Shown: positions 22,045 through 30,917, counted from the stretch's first letter. The stretch is 64,000 nt of DNA from Lysinibacillus agricola (GCF_016638705.1 NZ_CP067341.1:3413501-3477500); one strand, 5' to 3'. Numbers and translations are program-made. The notes: generated by a model from the sequence alone, not told the origin.

Positions 22045-22073
22045 ATCATAGTACGAAAAAAAGGTCTCGTCAA
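22045..22073 (-). promoter_or_regulatory. Sigma-A promoter of ilvD
   Basis: On the minus strand, TTGACG (22073-22068), 17 bp, TATGAT (22050-22045), giving a 5' UTR of about 120 nt. The UTR includes the short dyad TTGCCTT-C-AAGGCAA without a T-tract. Confidence 0.75.
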
Positions 22074-22085
22074 CAGTATTTTTTG

Positions 22086-22101
22086 AATTGTTTAAACAAT
22101 T
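22086..22101. promoter_or_regulatory. 16-bp perfect palindrome upstream of the ilvD promoter
   Basis: AATTGTTTAAACAATT lies 13 bp upstream of the ilvD -35 box. It could be an operator; it differs from the CodY consensus AATTTTCWGAAAATT in the centre, so CodY is only a guess. Confidence 0.4.
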
Positions 22102-22271
22102 TAAATAATCCATCAAATTTGAAATCGTTTTCATGCTGATTAAGTATCACTTTTATCTCGTTTTGATAAATATTTTGACATTTCGTTCAAATTTTAATTT
22201 TTTTAATAATCTATCAATAATCTTTCCAAATCCTTCAAAGGCGAGCGGATAGCTATATAATGAGATAACGC

Positions 22272-23594
22272 TTACAATGTAAGTAATTTCCTTAAGTACC
22301 CTGTCAAAAACACATGATCAGGATCATATTGACTACGAATTGCTAAAAATTTTTCGATATCTGGGTATAGCTCATATACATATTTAGAAGTTAAATGACT
22401 TTGTTTGCCCCAATGTGGTCGTCCCTTATATTTCTTCATCATCGTATGGACCCATTCAAAATAAGGCTCTTCCAGCATTCCTTTATACATGTGAAAGGCA
22501 ATAAACGCTGATTCCTGCCCTTGAGTAGGACTTAAAAAACCTGCTTCTCCCGCCGTCGTCCGACATTCTAACGGAAAATGTATATTAAAAATTCCACTTT
22601 TAAAGGTTGCGTGGATCTCCTCCATACATGCCTCAAATTGCGCTAATGGAATAGCATATTCACTTTCTTGGAACTTTACACTGCGTGGAGACGGATAAAT
22701 TTCATAGCTAATCCCCGTTTTCTCCCCTTCGACAACATTGGCTGCTGCTAAGTTACTCATAGCACCACTAAACGATGGTTTCCATTTACAAAGCTCTGAC
22801 ATAGCAAAAAAAGCACCGTTTTCTACTATTTGAAGTTTCAATGTTTCAATTCTCTTACTCCATTCACTCTGATAAACAGGCGCTATAGCGTTCATACGCT
22901 TCACTTGAATCGTTTCGCTACCAGGGAAATAAAACCACTCAACATGTCGATGCTGTCGAATATCTTCTGCAAATAGCGCCAGCCCATTTGCTAAAGTATC
23001 TCTCATGCTTACATAATGTAAGCTATAAAGAGGTATTACCTTAATCGTTACTTTGACAAGGACACCAAGCATACCTAATGAAACATGTAAAGCTTCAGAT
23101 AAATCATCCATGCCTCTCATATGTTCCCTATAAGTACCTGTACCATCTACAAAAGCCCACTTTGTTACAGTTGAGGATAACGACCCAAGTGTTACACCCG
23201 TTCCATGGGTACCTGTTGACACTGCTCCTGCAATCGTTTGTTCTTGAATATCGCCCATATTTATTAGGGCAAATCCATGCTTCGCAAGTAATGGACCTAT
23301 TTCATATAAATACGTTCCACCCCAAAGAGTCGCTTCTTGTTTCTCCTCATTTACAGCTATAAGTCCACGCAGATTATGCAAAGAAAGTGCTATATTCTCA
23401 GGCATTGCAACAGCACTAAAGGAGTGAGCCGCACCTGTTACACGAATTGTTTTTCCTGATTCACGTGCATGTTTCACAATATTTGTAACCTCTTCAATAG
23501 ATCGAGGTAAATACATCTCGGATGGATAAGAGATGACATTACCAGCCCAGTTCGTCCACTTCCCACCATTTTTCCACTTATCTATAGAAAACAT
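22272..23594 (-). CDS. FAD-linked D-arabinono-1,4-lactone/L-gulonolactone-type oxidase
   Basis: This 440-residue oxidase has an N-terminal FAD-binding domain: YLPRSIEEVTNIVKHARESG, then VTGAAHSFSAVA near residue 55, whose His is the covalent FAD attachment site in this family, then TIAGAVSTGTHGTG near 125. The C-terminal ALO domain ends in the conserved HWGKQSHLTSKYVYELYP. Family members oxidise aldonolactones or polyols with O2; the real substrate is unknown. The start follows GGGGGATGGACA and overlaps the upstream PLP-enzyme gene by 13 bp, so the two are coupled. Confidence 0.88.
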   Translation of the reverse strand: MFSIDKWKNGGKWTNWAGNVISYPSEMYLPRSIEEVTNIVKHARESGKTIRVTGAAHSFSAVAMPENIALSLHNLRGLIAVNEEKQEATLWGGTYLYEIGPLLAKHGFALINMGDIQEQTIAGAVSTGTHGTGVTLGSLSSTVTKWAFVDGTGTYREHMRGMDDLSEALHVSLGMLGVLVKVTIKVIPLYSLHYVSMRDTLANGLALFAEDIRQHRHVEWFYFPGSETIQVKRMNAIAPVYQSEWSKRIETLKLQIVENGAFFAMSELCKWKPSFSGAMSNLAAANVVEGEKTGISYEIYPSPRSVKFQESEYAIPLAQFEACMEEIHATFKSGIFNIHFPLECRTTAGEAGFLSPTQGQESAFIAFHMYKGMLEEPYFEWVHTMMKKYKGRPHWGKQSHLTSKYVYELYPDIEKFLAIRSQYDPDHVFLTGYLRKLLTL

Positions 23595-24757
23595 TGTCCA
23601 TCCCCCCTATAGGTTGTATAAGTTCCTACATACTTGTCCCCTCTAATTCCATGTAGTGCTTCAAATCTTTCACAAAGCTCACCAGCCTTCGCATGTCGAA
23701 AATACAGTGTGTCCCCAACGTTAACTTTTTTACGCTTTACCTTAACAGGTGTTTGAACTTCTCCTGCTCCTTCTAAGCTAAGATATGAAAAATAGGCAGG
23801 GTCATAGAATACCGGTAATCGATCAGCACCGATTGCCCCAGATGCTGTATATCCTCCACCATGACAAACAACTATATTTTTTTCTGGCTTTCTTGTCACA
23901 CTTAGAGCAAAACCAGCTGCCTTTTCAAGCTGTAAATGCATAAATTGATCAAATAAAGCTGGTGCATAAAAGGCAGAGCCAACCGTAATTTCTGTTACTT
24001 CCTTCTGTTGTGCCGTGTATGCCATACTTCCTGAGCCACCACCATTTACAAAGCGTAATCTCGGAAAATAGGCTTTTATATGAGCAATTGCTAATCTACG
24101 AAACTGGGTAACTTGCTTTTTGGCTTGCAGTTGCATGACTTCTATCATTCTTCCTCTAACAGCATTGGCAGGACGATTGCCCACTCCTGCAATTTGAGCC
24201 TCATAGCCCATTGCTCCAACTACCTCAATAAATGCTTGATTTTTAATATATTCGAGGAATGGTGTTAGTGACTCCAGTGAATGAAGCGAAGAGCGTTTTG
24301 TACCGAAATAAAGTAGCTTAAAATCATTGGATACATTTATATCAATACACACCTGCACACGGACACCTAGCTCTTGCCCTAGCTCCGCTAAAAATTTGAC
24401 ATGTTCCTGCTTGTCCACCATAAAAGTGACAGTTTTCCCTGCCTTTACAAAGTGCAGTAACTGACGAACAGCAGCTTTTTCCATCACTGGGTATCCTAGC
24501 AGTAAATCATCAAAATGCTGTTGCAGTAGAAATATTGTCTCTGTAGCTGTAAACGTCATAAAGCCCATCATATTTGGGAGATTTTTTTGTAAATAGCGTA
24601 ATATCTCCACAGAACGAACTGATTTCGTCGCAACGCGAATATTTTTCTCCCCACAAGAGTCGCGCACAGTTGTAATGTTGTTATCCAGTGCATCAAAGTC
24701 CAACCAAGCAAATGGCCGCTCTAATCCACGAAACGCTCGATCAAATCTAGTTGTCAT
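23582..24757 (-). CDS. PLP-dependent amino acid aldolase/deaminase (alanine racemase N-domain fold)
   Basis: This 391-residue fold-type III PLP enzyme is related to D-threonine aldolase and D-serine dehydratase. Residues PFAWLDFDALDNNI, followed by NIRVATKSVRSVEILRYL with the PLP-binding Lys, match the N-terminal barrel. The C-terminal part has VCHGGGYTASGAIGADR and a metal-type DTLYFRHAKAGELCERF. It is the first gene of a two-gene operon with the lactone oxidase. It is usually annotated as amino acid deaminase/aldolase or alanine racemase-like. The substrate and the link to the oxidase are unknown. Confidence 0.8.
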   Translation of the reverse strand: MTTRFDRAFRGLERPFAWLDFDALDNNITTVRDSCGEKNIRVATKSVRSVEILRYLQKNLPNMMGFMTFTATETIFLLQQHFDDLLLGYPVMEKAAVRQLLHFVKAGKTVTFMVDKQEHVKFLAELGQELGVRVQVCIDINVSNDFKLLYFGTKRSSLHSLESLTPFLEYIKNQAFIEVVGAMGYEAQIAGVGNRPANAVRGRMIEVMQLQAKKQVTQFRRLAIAHIKAYFPRLRFVNGGGSGSMAYTAQQKEVTEITVGSAFYAPALFDQFMHLQLEKAAGFALSVTRKPEKNIVVCHGGGYTASGAIGADRLPVFYDPAYFSYLSLEGAGEVQTPVKVKRKKVNVGDTLYFRHAKAGELCERFEALHGIRGDKYVGTYTTYRGDGQCFL

Positions 24758-24889
24758 CCTATCACTCCTTTGTTTGTACTATAGCTTTGACATGCGTCAG
24801 AAAAATCCCTTCTAATAAAGTACTCTCTAATGTACTCTATGCAAATTCATTGATAATAGCATATAGTTTTTTACAGAATTAAGGCTCAA

Positions 24890-24964
24890 CACCATAGCGT
24901 GGGGTTGATTTTTGTTCCGACTGGGCGCTTCCTGAGGGGCGTCCGGTCGGAACGAAAATCAACT
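24890..24964. repeat. GC-rich intergenic inverted repeat (family B)
   Basis: GTTGATTTTTGTTCCGACTG and GGTCGGAACGAAAATCAAC form an imperfect hairpin of about 60 bp with a GC-rich centre, in AT-rich surroundings. Related cores with TTGATTTCCGTT(C/T)CGG occur at 26967 and 58742. The rest of 24758-25110 shows nothing I can support. Confidence 0.6.
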
Positions 24965-25114
24965 TAGACACATGACATACGTTTTCACAAAATGTCATCC
25001 CAAACATAAATAAAAATTACAGGACGAAAAAGATGAAATGCTAGAGACGTATTCAATCTACTAAACGTCATTAAAAATTTTTTTAAAAAAATAGATTAAA
25101 TAATTTAATAAACA

Positions 25115-25156
25115 AAATGGCTTATAATCATGTCGATTAAAAGCCATTTTTTATGT
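25115..25156. terminator. Orphan bidirectional hairpin
   Basis: AAAATGGCTT and AAAGCCATTTTTTAT pair across a loop of about 16 nt. No intact gene ends here. The minus-strand frame at about 25180-25340 contains a 45-codon run without a start (VAYRLLDKDDKLEKI...), perhaps the end of a decayed gene. Confidence 0.5.
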
Positions 25157-25379
25157 ATTAAAGCGAAAACAGTTGGCGAACCGTATACTGCAGTTCCTCT
25201 AACTGCAGGCGGTTGATACGACAACACCGACAGCATAATTATCGCCATTTAATGAACTAGTGTGTGTAATAAAGTTGATGTTTATTTTTTCTAGCTTGTC
25301 GTCCTTATCTAAAAGTCTGTAAGCTACATGTTCAAGTTAAGCCTTAACCGTACCTTTATTTAAATTCTCTCAGGACAAT

Positions 25380-25428
25380 AAAAAACAACCGTGGACATAT
25401 TATCAAAATTGCCTTCACGGTTGTTTTA
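25380..25428 (-). terminator. Terminator of the 35-residue peptide gene
   Basis: On the minus strand, AAAACAACCGTG pairs with CACGGTTGTTTT across about 22 nt and runs into TTTTATT. It lies about 45 bp after the small gene's stop codon. Confidence 0.75.
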
Positions 25429-25470
25429 ATATTGGACAAGCATTTAACTCACCTTTCTATTTTTACGAGA

Positions 25471-25578
25471 TTACGAGGCGAATAAAAATTCCGCTGCAAA
25501 ATTTAACATTACTAGCAGATGTAAGCCTGCAATAAGAAGTCCTTGTCGATTTAAACGTTTCATAGCTGTCATATTCAT
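25471..25578 (-). CDS. Small membrane peptide, 35 residues
   Basis: The 35-codon frame MNMTAMKRLNRQG + LLIAGLHLLVMLNFAAEFLF + AS has a positively charged N-terminus and one hydrophobic segment, so it would insert as a single-span peptide. It carries a complete set of signals: TTGAAA-N17-TATAAT upstream (25603-25631), AAGGAGAG eight nt before the ATG, and a strong terminator at 25380-25428. I do not recognise the family. The density of exact expression signals is the reason for calling it real. Short toxins and membrane-protein regulators look like this, but no antitoxin RNA or partner is evident. Confidence 0.7.
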   Translation of the reverse strand: MNMTAMKRLNRQGLLIAGLHLLVMLNFAAEFLFAS

Positions 25579-25602
25579 ATAGACCACTCTCCTTTTTTTC
25601 AC

Positions 25603-25631
25603 ATTATACTCTCAGAAAAATCAATTTTCAA
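25603..25631 (-). promoter_or_regulatory. Sigma-A promoter of the 35-residue peptide gene
   Basis: TTGAAA (25631-25626), 17 bp, TATAAT (25608-25603) on the minus strand, about 25 bp before the start codon. Confidence 0.75.
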
Positions 25632-25728
25632 ACTATTCGTAATATTAAAATGTAATCATTTTTCTGACAAACAAGCCCATATATGGCATGATTAAAGTGA
25701 AATTATACCTATAGGGAGAGTGGAAAAA

Positions 25729-26274
25729 TTGAAAAAGGCTTTATTAGTTATTGATTATACGTATGATTTTGTCGCTTCTGATGGAAAACTAACATGTGGA
25801 GAGCCCGGTCAAGTATTAGATAAAAAAATTTCATCCTTGATTCAAAAATTTATTGCTGATAACGAATTTGTTGTTTTTGCGAATGATCTACATGAGGAAG
25901 ATGATCCATTCCATCCTGAATCCAAGCTATTTCCTCCTCATAATATTCGCAACACTAAAGGACGCCACTTATACGGGCAAGTTGGTGACATTTATAACCT
26001 TCACAAAGATGAAGTCTTGTGGCTCGATAAAACTCGCTATAGCGCATTTGCCGGAACCAATTTATCGATTTTATTAAACGAAAGAGGTATCAAAGAAATT
26101 CATTTAGTTGGGGTTTGTACTGATATTTGTATTTTACATACAGCAGTTGATGCTTATAATTTGGGCATTTCAACGGTTGTTTATGCAGATGGTGTTGCAA
26201 GTTTTGATGCTGCAGGTCATGAATGGGCATTGCGTCATTTTGAACATACATTAGGTGCAACAGTTGTTAAGTAA
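25729..26274 (+). CDS. pncA: Nicotinamidase (isochorismatase-like hydrolase)
   Basis: This protein of about 181 residues converts nicotinamide to nicotinate for NAD salvage. The catalytic triad is visible: Asp in ALLVIDYTYDF, Lys in WLDKTRYSAFAGT (about residue 100) and Cys in GVCTDICILHTAVDAYN (about 134). DLHEEDDPFHPESKLFPPHN carries the metal ligands. The sequence closely matches B. subtilis PncA (YueJ). I choose the TTG at 25729 because GGGAGAG stands eight nt before it; the GTG at 25720 overlaps that site. It is monocistronic. Confidence 0.92.
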   Translation: MKKALLVIDYTYDFVASDGKLTCGEPGQVLDKKISSLIQKFIADNEFVVFANDLHEEDDPFHPESKLFPPHNIRNTKGRHLYGQVGDIYNLHKDEVLWLDKTRYSAFAGTNLSILLNERGIKEIHLVGVCTDICILHTAVDAYNLGISTVVYADGVASFDAAGHEWALRHFEHTLGATVVK

Positions 26275-26314
26275 TCAATTTGCCTTGGCGTAATTGTAAT
26301 TTCTTTGCTACAGA

Positions 26315-26420
26315 AAAAACACTTACAGATATTTTTTGCACGAAAATGAAGCGTCAGAAAATGAGTTTTGTCTGTGCAAAATCGAAGCGTTAGCATCCGC
26401 TGAATGAAGATAAAAACCTT
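26315..26420. repeat. Degenerate intergenic repeat, family A
   Basis: TTTTTTGCACGAAAATGAAGCGTCAG, split as GCACGAAAATGAAGCG and GTGCAAAATCGAAGCG, forms two degenerate units and ends in GCTGAATGAAGATAAA. The same end motif closes the family A arrays at 11437 and 61488. The preceding ATCAATTTGCCTTGGCGTAA (26274-26293) recurs near 26912 and, inverted, near 61570. Confidence 0.55.
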
Positions 26421-26525
26421 ATTGAGAATTTGTAATAATTACTAAGAAGCAAAACGCGTAATATACTCCATTCAGGGCATAACTAAGTAATCGCCATTAT
26501 ATCTTAGTTTAAGGAGATGAAAAAA

Positions 26526-26783
26526 ATGATTAGCTTCATTTGGTATTTAATCATCGGCGGAGTATTAGGTTGGTTAGCTGGCGTAATTTTAGGTAAAGAT
26601 GTACCTGGTGGCATCATTGGAAATATTGTTGCGGGGATTGTCGGTTCGTGGATCGGTAGTATGGTTCTTGGTAACTGGGGTTGGCGAGTTAGTAATTTTT
26701 ACGTATTCCCAGCATTAATCGGTGCTGTCGTGTTGATCTTCATCGTAAGCATTATTTTAAAGAGTATGCGTAAAGCAACCTAA
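26526..26783 (+). CDS. GlsB/YeaQ/YmgE family membrane protein
   Basis: This 85-residue protein is hydrophobic and glycine-rich, with three membrane segments. The pattern WYLIIGGVLGWLAGVILGKDVPGGIIGNIVAGIVGSWIG, read in short pieces, is the transglycosylase-associated/GlsB signature. Members are small stress-induced membrane proteins without a known reaction. The ATG at 26526 is chosen because AAGGAG ends exactly at the earlier in-frame ATG at 26517, which is therefore too close. A terminator follows at 26793. Confidence 0.88.
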   Translation: MISFIWYLIIGGVLGWLAGVILGKDVPGGIIGNIVAGIVGSWIGSMVLGNWGWRVSNFYVFPALIGAVVLIFIVSIILKSMRKAT

Positions 26784-26792
26784 ATATGTAAT

Positions 26793-26823
26793 AAAGGGCC
26801 ATCTTTTTGATGGCTCTTTACAT
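26793..26823 (+). terminator. Terminator after the YeaQ-like gene
   Basis: AAAGGGCCATC-TTTTT-GATGGCTCTTTA. A near copy, AAAGAGTCATC-TTTTTT-GATGGCTCTTTA, lies at 27114-27143 at the end of the transglycosylase gene, so the stretch between may be a later insertion that duplicated the hairpin. Confidence 0.75.
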
Positions 26824-26966
26824 ATATTTTTATCAAGGAAATTTTTATGAATGTTGTGGCGCTTTTAATGAAAGTAATTTCTGATCAAGACAATTCGCTT
26901 TAAAACTTTTATCAATTTCGCCTTGGCGTATTGATTACTCAAGAAAATTAGGTGTCCTATTAAATA

Positions 26967-27050
26967 TGGCTCTTCGGCAAAACGAGGTGTTGATTTCCGT
27001 TCCGGCTGAAGGCGTCCGAGGAGTCGCCAGCCTTCACTCCAATCAACCAC
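26967..27050. repeat. GC-rich intergenic repeat (family B)
   Basis: GGCTCTTCGGCAAAACGAGG followed by TGTTGATTTCCGTTCCGGCTG. A stretch of about 43 bp is almost identical to the copy at 58742. Nothing else is evident between 26824 and 27110. Confidence 0.65.
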
Positions 27051-27113
27051 TTCCTTAGCATGAATCTCCTGGCATTTCACTCTAATTTATACACAATAAT
27101 TTCAACAACATGT

Positions 27114-27147
27114 AAAGAGTCATCTTTTTTGATGGCTCTTTATTTTT
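27114..27147. terminator. Terminator at the end of the transglycosylase gene
   Basis: AAAGAGTCATC-TTTTTT-GATGGCTCTTTATTTTT. A T-tract is present on the plus side, and TTTACATG on the minus side for the gene ending at 27140. Confidence 0.6.
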
Positions 27148-30100
27148 CTGTATTTACAAGGACTGCTTCTTTTAGCTCATCATGATAGTCATTATATAAA
27201 TTGAAATAATTTAACACCTTTTCAACATATTCATCACTGTGATTGTACTTAAAAACAGCTTGCTTTATATCACCATTTGCTGCACCGTTTTTCGATAAAT
27301 AATTCGCGGCACTAAATATAGCGTCCTCAATATCATAAGGATCTGCTATGCCATCTCCATTAGCATCTACACCATATCCACCATATTTTTTAATAGTTTC
27401 TGGATTCATTAATTCAGCCTTTGATATATTCCCTTTTCCTAACCCTGAGCAGGAAGGATGTTGCCAGCCTACAAATGTACAAGGCATAAAGTAGAGTAAG
27501 AACCCAGCGCCTTGGCATATTACTATGCTAGGTTTCCAAGAACTCCTCCCCGAACCGTACGTACACCTCTCAGCGTATACGGCTCTCCACCTATCAATCT
27601 AATTTACCGTTGTGTAAATCAACGTGGCATTTCTTACATAATGCCATCGTTTTACGGTTTCTTTCAATCATACGCTTTTCCCAACGTTTTTTGCCTTCGA
27701 GGTCTTTTAACTTCTTAATATGATGAATTTCTAAATCCACATCTGTGGCATGACACCATTCACATTCCTTTGCTACAAGCCTTTCAATGAGACCTGTTCG
27801 GTTGTAAATAATGTTTCTTGTCTTAGAAATAACATCAATATCGGCATATGAAGATGGTAATAATTTCTTTTTAAATCCATCTTTATAGAAGAATGCGATC
27901 TTACTACCATTGGCTGTTTCGTATCTCACCGCAAAATCTCCGTTTTTACTGTATTTTCTGTGGATTTTTCTAACGCTTGATTTATATTTGTTTGCGAAAG
28001 TTTTATACATGCTATATTCCATGATGAATTTAAATCCATCTAGTTTATATACATTGTTCGCTAACTTGTAATAATTATATAAACCTCTGATTTCTGCGTT
28101 GTAAATCATCAATATTTCAAGGTCATCGTTTTGCAGAAGATGCGCCCGATGAATAGACTTCCATTTTTGTGTTTTTTCGTCTATTTCTAACGCTTTGTAT
28201 TCGATTAATTTATTTCGCCATACTTCATGCGGTAAAAGAAGTTCACAGCTCATTGTACGTGTACGTTGTTTATGTCCACTCGCTGTGTATTTTGTCGTTT
28301 TATTATCATGACTAATTTTAATATCATATCCGAGAAACCTTGCTCTTTTACTAGAATGCGTAATGAGCGTTTTTTCTTGTGATAATTCAATTTTCAGTTC
28401 TTCACTTAAGAAAGTGCTAATGTCATGTTTTATTTGTTGACAATCTTCTTTACTACCGATTACACCGATTAGGAAATCGTCGGCATATCGCACATACTGT
28501 ATCCGCTTGTAGTTTTCATCCATAGGGTCTTTATAGGGTAATTCCATCATGTGATTTTTCAACTCGTCCAAGTGTTGAAGTGCTTGTTCTTTTTCTTCCT
28601 CGTTCATTTCTTCCCATTTTTCCTTATACCTTGCGTTTGCTCGGTGTAGTCTAGCTTCTCTAGTACGGTATTCCGTTAGGCGTTTTCGTCCTTTTCCTTT
28701 ATCAAATTTATCTTTGTAAGCTAATACAAAGTTATCTAAGTCATTTAGATAGATATTTGAAAGGATGGGGCTGATAATTCCACCTTGGGGAGTACCACTA
28801 TATGTTTTGTGATATTGCCAGTCCTCTAGGAAACCTGCTTTAAGAAATTTCCAAATTAAGTCGATGAATTTATCATCATTAATTTTTCTTTTCAAAATTT
28901 CAATTAGCTTGTGATGATCAATGTTATCAAAGAATCCTTTAATATCACCTTCCACAAACCATTTAGCTCCAGTAAATCTGTCTTTTACTTGCATAAGTGC
29001 AGTATGACAGCTTTTTTCTGGTCTGAAACCATGAGAATGTATCGAGAAAGTTTTTTCGTACATAGCTTCAAGTAAACTTCTTACTACTTCTTGAACTAAT
29101 TTATCTTCGAAAGATGGTATACCTAGTGGTCTTTTACCACCGTTCTTTTTTGGAATATAAACCCTTTTGGACGGTTTTGGTTGATAACTACAATCTTTTA
29201 GGCTTTCAATTAATCTTTCAATACGTTCTAGACTCATACCATCAATGGTTTGTCCATCAACACCTTGTGTCATATTGCCTTCTTTCGCATAAATCTTAGC
29301 GTAAGCCATTAAATAGAATTCCACATTATACAAGTTTCGATAGATTCGTTCGAATTTGTAATTTTCGCGTGTTGATTGTTTCGTTAGACTGTCTAACACA
29401 GTGTTTGGACTTCTCATAGAGCCTCACGCTCCTTTCCAATTTTAGTTAGACTTGATAAGCTGTTCCCCTTCGCCATGTGATGGGCTTTCCCCACCTCGGA
29501 CTACTACGAGAACTCCGTTACCATATCAGATATTCAGATACATTTTATCATAGCTTTTTATTTAAGCGTTCTGACGTAGGTAATCACCATTTAGCACATA
29601 TAAGAATAAGCACGATGTAATGTCGGATATGACGTTCGCCCTTTACTATTTACTATAGTTGGTCAGCGATAGACTACGCACTTTTGACACGCAGTTAATC
29701 AAAGTGTATTCAGAGATGGCTTCCAATTAACCATTCTGTTTCGCTGTATGACGTAAATAATCATCTTCCGTCATAGGTGGACCAATAACCCCCTCGGACT
29801 GTCATTCAGGCAGTTTAGCTTTTATCCTCGTTTACATCTTTTCATTTTGCTATTCAGTCGTATCGTGATGATTCGATAACTTATAGCTTTCCCAACATGC
29901 TACACTCCCCGATATTAGTTTCCCTCACGGATAAGTTGGGTAATGATAGGCATTGTAGTCTCGCCTACTCCTTGCTAGTGGATATTTCTTACATGACCTT
30001 ATGGTCGCACTTGTAAATGTCCTTCTGCCCCAGCTGGTGAAACGAGCGACTTCATTGAGGAGAAGCGGGTTTCAATTCGATGATGGGCAGCAAGTAAAGT

Positions 30101-30358
30101 CCAAGGCACGCCGTATTTCTCTTCTGCTGCTACATAGATGGGAATATATTGCTCAGGAATTTTCATATCGAAATTTTGTTGAATTTCTTCTAGTGCTTTT
30201 TGCTGTGCTAATTTTTCAAATATCGGTAATGTTTGTAGCTCCTTCCATGCAAAAAAGGCGAAAACATAAACTGTTATCGCTATTGGGATTAATAAAGCTA
30301 TCATGCCTAATTGAACGGAAGGCGATAGCACTGGTTTTTTCTTCTTTTTTTTCGCCAT
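27140..30358 (-). CDS. Lytic transglycosylase, split by a group II intron (exons 30358-30011 and 27490-27140)
   Basis: Two exons on the minus strand encode one protein of about 232 residues when joined at 30011/27490. Exon 1 (116 codons) has a lysine-rich cytoplasmic start, one membrane helix at about 19-38 and the SLT catalytic segment WTLLAAHHRIETRFSSM with the active-site Glu. It stops in SPAGAEGHLQ. Exon 2 resumes with FMPCTFVGW, then KKYGGYGVDANGDGIADPYDIEDAIFSAANYL, the usual continuation of membrane-anchored SLT enzymes that cleave peptidoglycan. The reading frame is exact across the junction (348 and 351 nt), so splicing would restore the protein. Without splicing, exon 1 ends three codons into the intron. 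Confidence 0.88.
27552..27585 (-). ncRNA. Group II intron domain V
   Basis: A 34-nt hairpin opening GAGCCGTATACGC, with GAGAG in its apical part, and closing GTACGTACGGTTC, read on the minus strand. It matches the catalytic domain V in length, AGC-type triad and bulge position. Confidence 0.85.
27594..29417 (-). CDS. ltrA: Group II intron-encoded protein (reverse transcriptase/maturase/endonuclease)
   Basis: This 607-residue LtrA-like protein needed for splicing and retrohoming of the host intron has these parts. RT motifs: KPSKRVYIPKKNGGKRPLGI (82-100), VEGDIKGFFDNIDH (about 155-168), GTPQGGIISPILSN (about 208-221) and the catalytic YADD at 311-314. A thumb/X maturase region spans about 400-530. 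A C-terminal HNH-type DNA endonuclease domain follows, with CEWC, HH and CKKC at about 550-605. All domains are intact. The start at 29417 lies in intron domain IV. Confidence 0.95.
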   Translation of the reverse strand: MRSPNTVLDSLTKQSTRENYKFERIYRNLYNVEFYLMAYAKIYAKEGNMTQGVDGQTIDGMSLERIERLIESLKDCSYQPKPSKRVYIPKKNGGKRPLGIPSFEDKLVQEVVRSLLEAMYEKTFSIHSHGFRPEKSCHTALMQVKDRFTGAKWFVEGDIKGFFDNIDHHKLIEILKRKINDDKFIDLIWKFLKAGFLEDWQYHKTYSGTPQGGIISPILSNIYLNDLDNFVLAYKDKFDKGKGRKRLTEYRTREARLHRANARYKEKWEEMNEEEKEQALQHLDELKNHMMELPYKDPMDENYKRIQYVRYADDFLIGVIGSKEDCQQIKHDISTFLSEELKIELSQEKTLITHSSKRARFLGYDIKISHDNKTTKYTASGHKQRTRTMSCELLLPHEVWRNKLIEYKALEIDEKTQKWKSIHRAHLLQNDDLEILMIYNAEIRGLYNYYKLANNVYKLDGFKFIMEYSMYKTFANKYKSSVRKIHRKYSKNGDFAVRYETANGSKIAFFYKDGFKKKLLPSSYADIDVISKTRNIIYNRTGLIERLVAKECEWCHATDVDLEIHHIKKLKDLEGKKRWEKRMIERNRKTMALCKKCHVDLHNGKLD

Positions 30359-30527
30359 ATGTCACACCTAATCTTTTATTCTATTTCTATATTACCAAAT
30401 TTGTCGCATTTTGTAGTAAAATTTTCAGTATATAATTACCACTACTTTAATAGTTGAAAAAGGAGGGGAAAATATAGTAAAATATAATTCGATTAATTTA
30501 TGTGGATAAAAATAGGAGGAATTTGTT

Positions 30528-30917
30528 TTGTGGAAAGACTTTAAAGAGTTTGCTATGAAAGGCAATATTGTCGATCTAGCAGTGGCAGTAGTAATTGGTG
30601 GTGCTTTCGGTAAAATTGTTACCTCCTTAGTTGAAAATATCATTATGCCATTAGTCGGTGTCTTAACTGGTGGTATTGATTTAACAAAAAGCTTTGCTTA
30701 TGGTTCAGGTGATGCACAAATAAAATTAGGTGTATTTTTACAGTCTATTCTTGACTTTTTCATTATTGCCTTTGCAATTTTCATGGCATTACGACTTATG
30801 ACCAAATTATCTCGTAAAAATGAAGAGGCTGTTGTGGAAGAACCAGCACCAGAATTGGATTCTAAAGAAGAGCTTCTAAAAGAAATTCGAGATTTATTAA
30901 AAAAAGAACAAGCTTAA
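30528..30917 (+). CDS. mscL: Large-conductance mechanosensitive channel
   Basis: This 129-residue channel opens under membrane tension to release osmolytes. It has the N-terminal [23 protein letters not shown] (amphipathic helix and TM1 with the gate glycines), TM2 at about 65-90 ([19 protein letters not shown]) and the charged C-terminal bundle [12 protein letters not shown]. The start is TTG at 30528, with AGGAGG upstream. It converges on the SDR gene and overlaps its last codon by 4 bp. Confidence 0.96.
   Translation: MWKDFKEFAMKGNIVDLAVAVVIGGAFGKIVTSLVENIIMPLVGVLTGGIDLTKSFAYGSGDAQIKLGVFLQSILDFFIIAFAIFMALRLMTKLSRKNEEAVVEEPAPELDSKEELLKEIRDLLKKEQA

Larger units (their letters stand above)
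27491..30010 (-). mobile_element. Group II intron (about 2.52 kb)
   Basis: Read on the minus strand, the element begins GTGCGACC (the group II 5' GUGYG signature) at 30010 and ends TCTAC (a canonical AY end) at 27491, in the same sense as the interrupted gene. About 590 nt of ribozyme domains I-III precede the ORF in domain IV. A 34-nt domain V lies at 27585-27552, and a bulged stem before the 3' end serves as domain VI. All parts needed for splicing and mobility appear intact. Boundaries are set by the signatures and by the exact restoration of the host frame. Confidence 0.92.
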
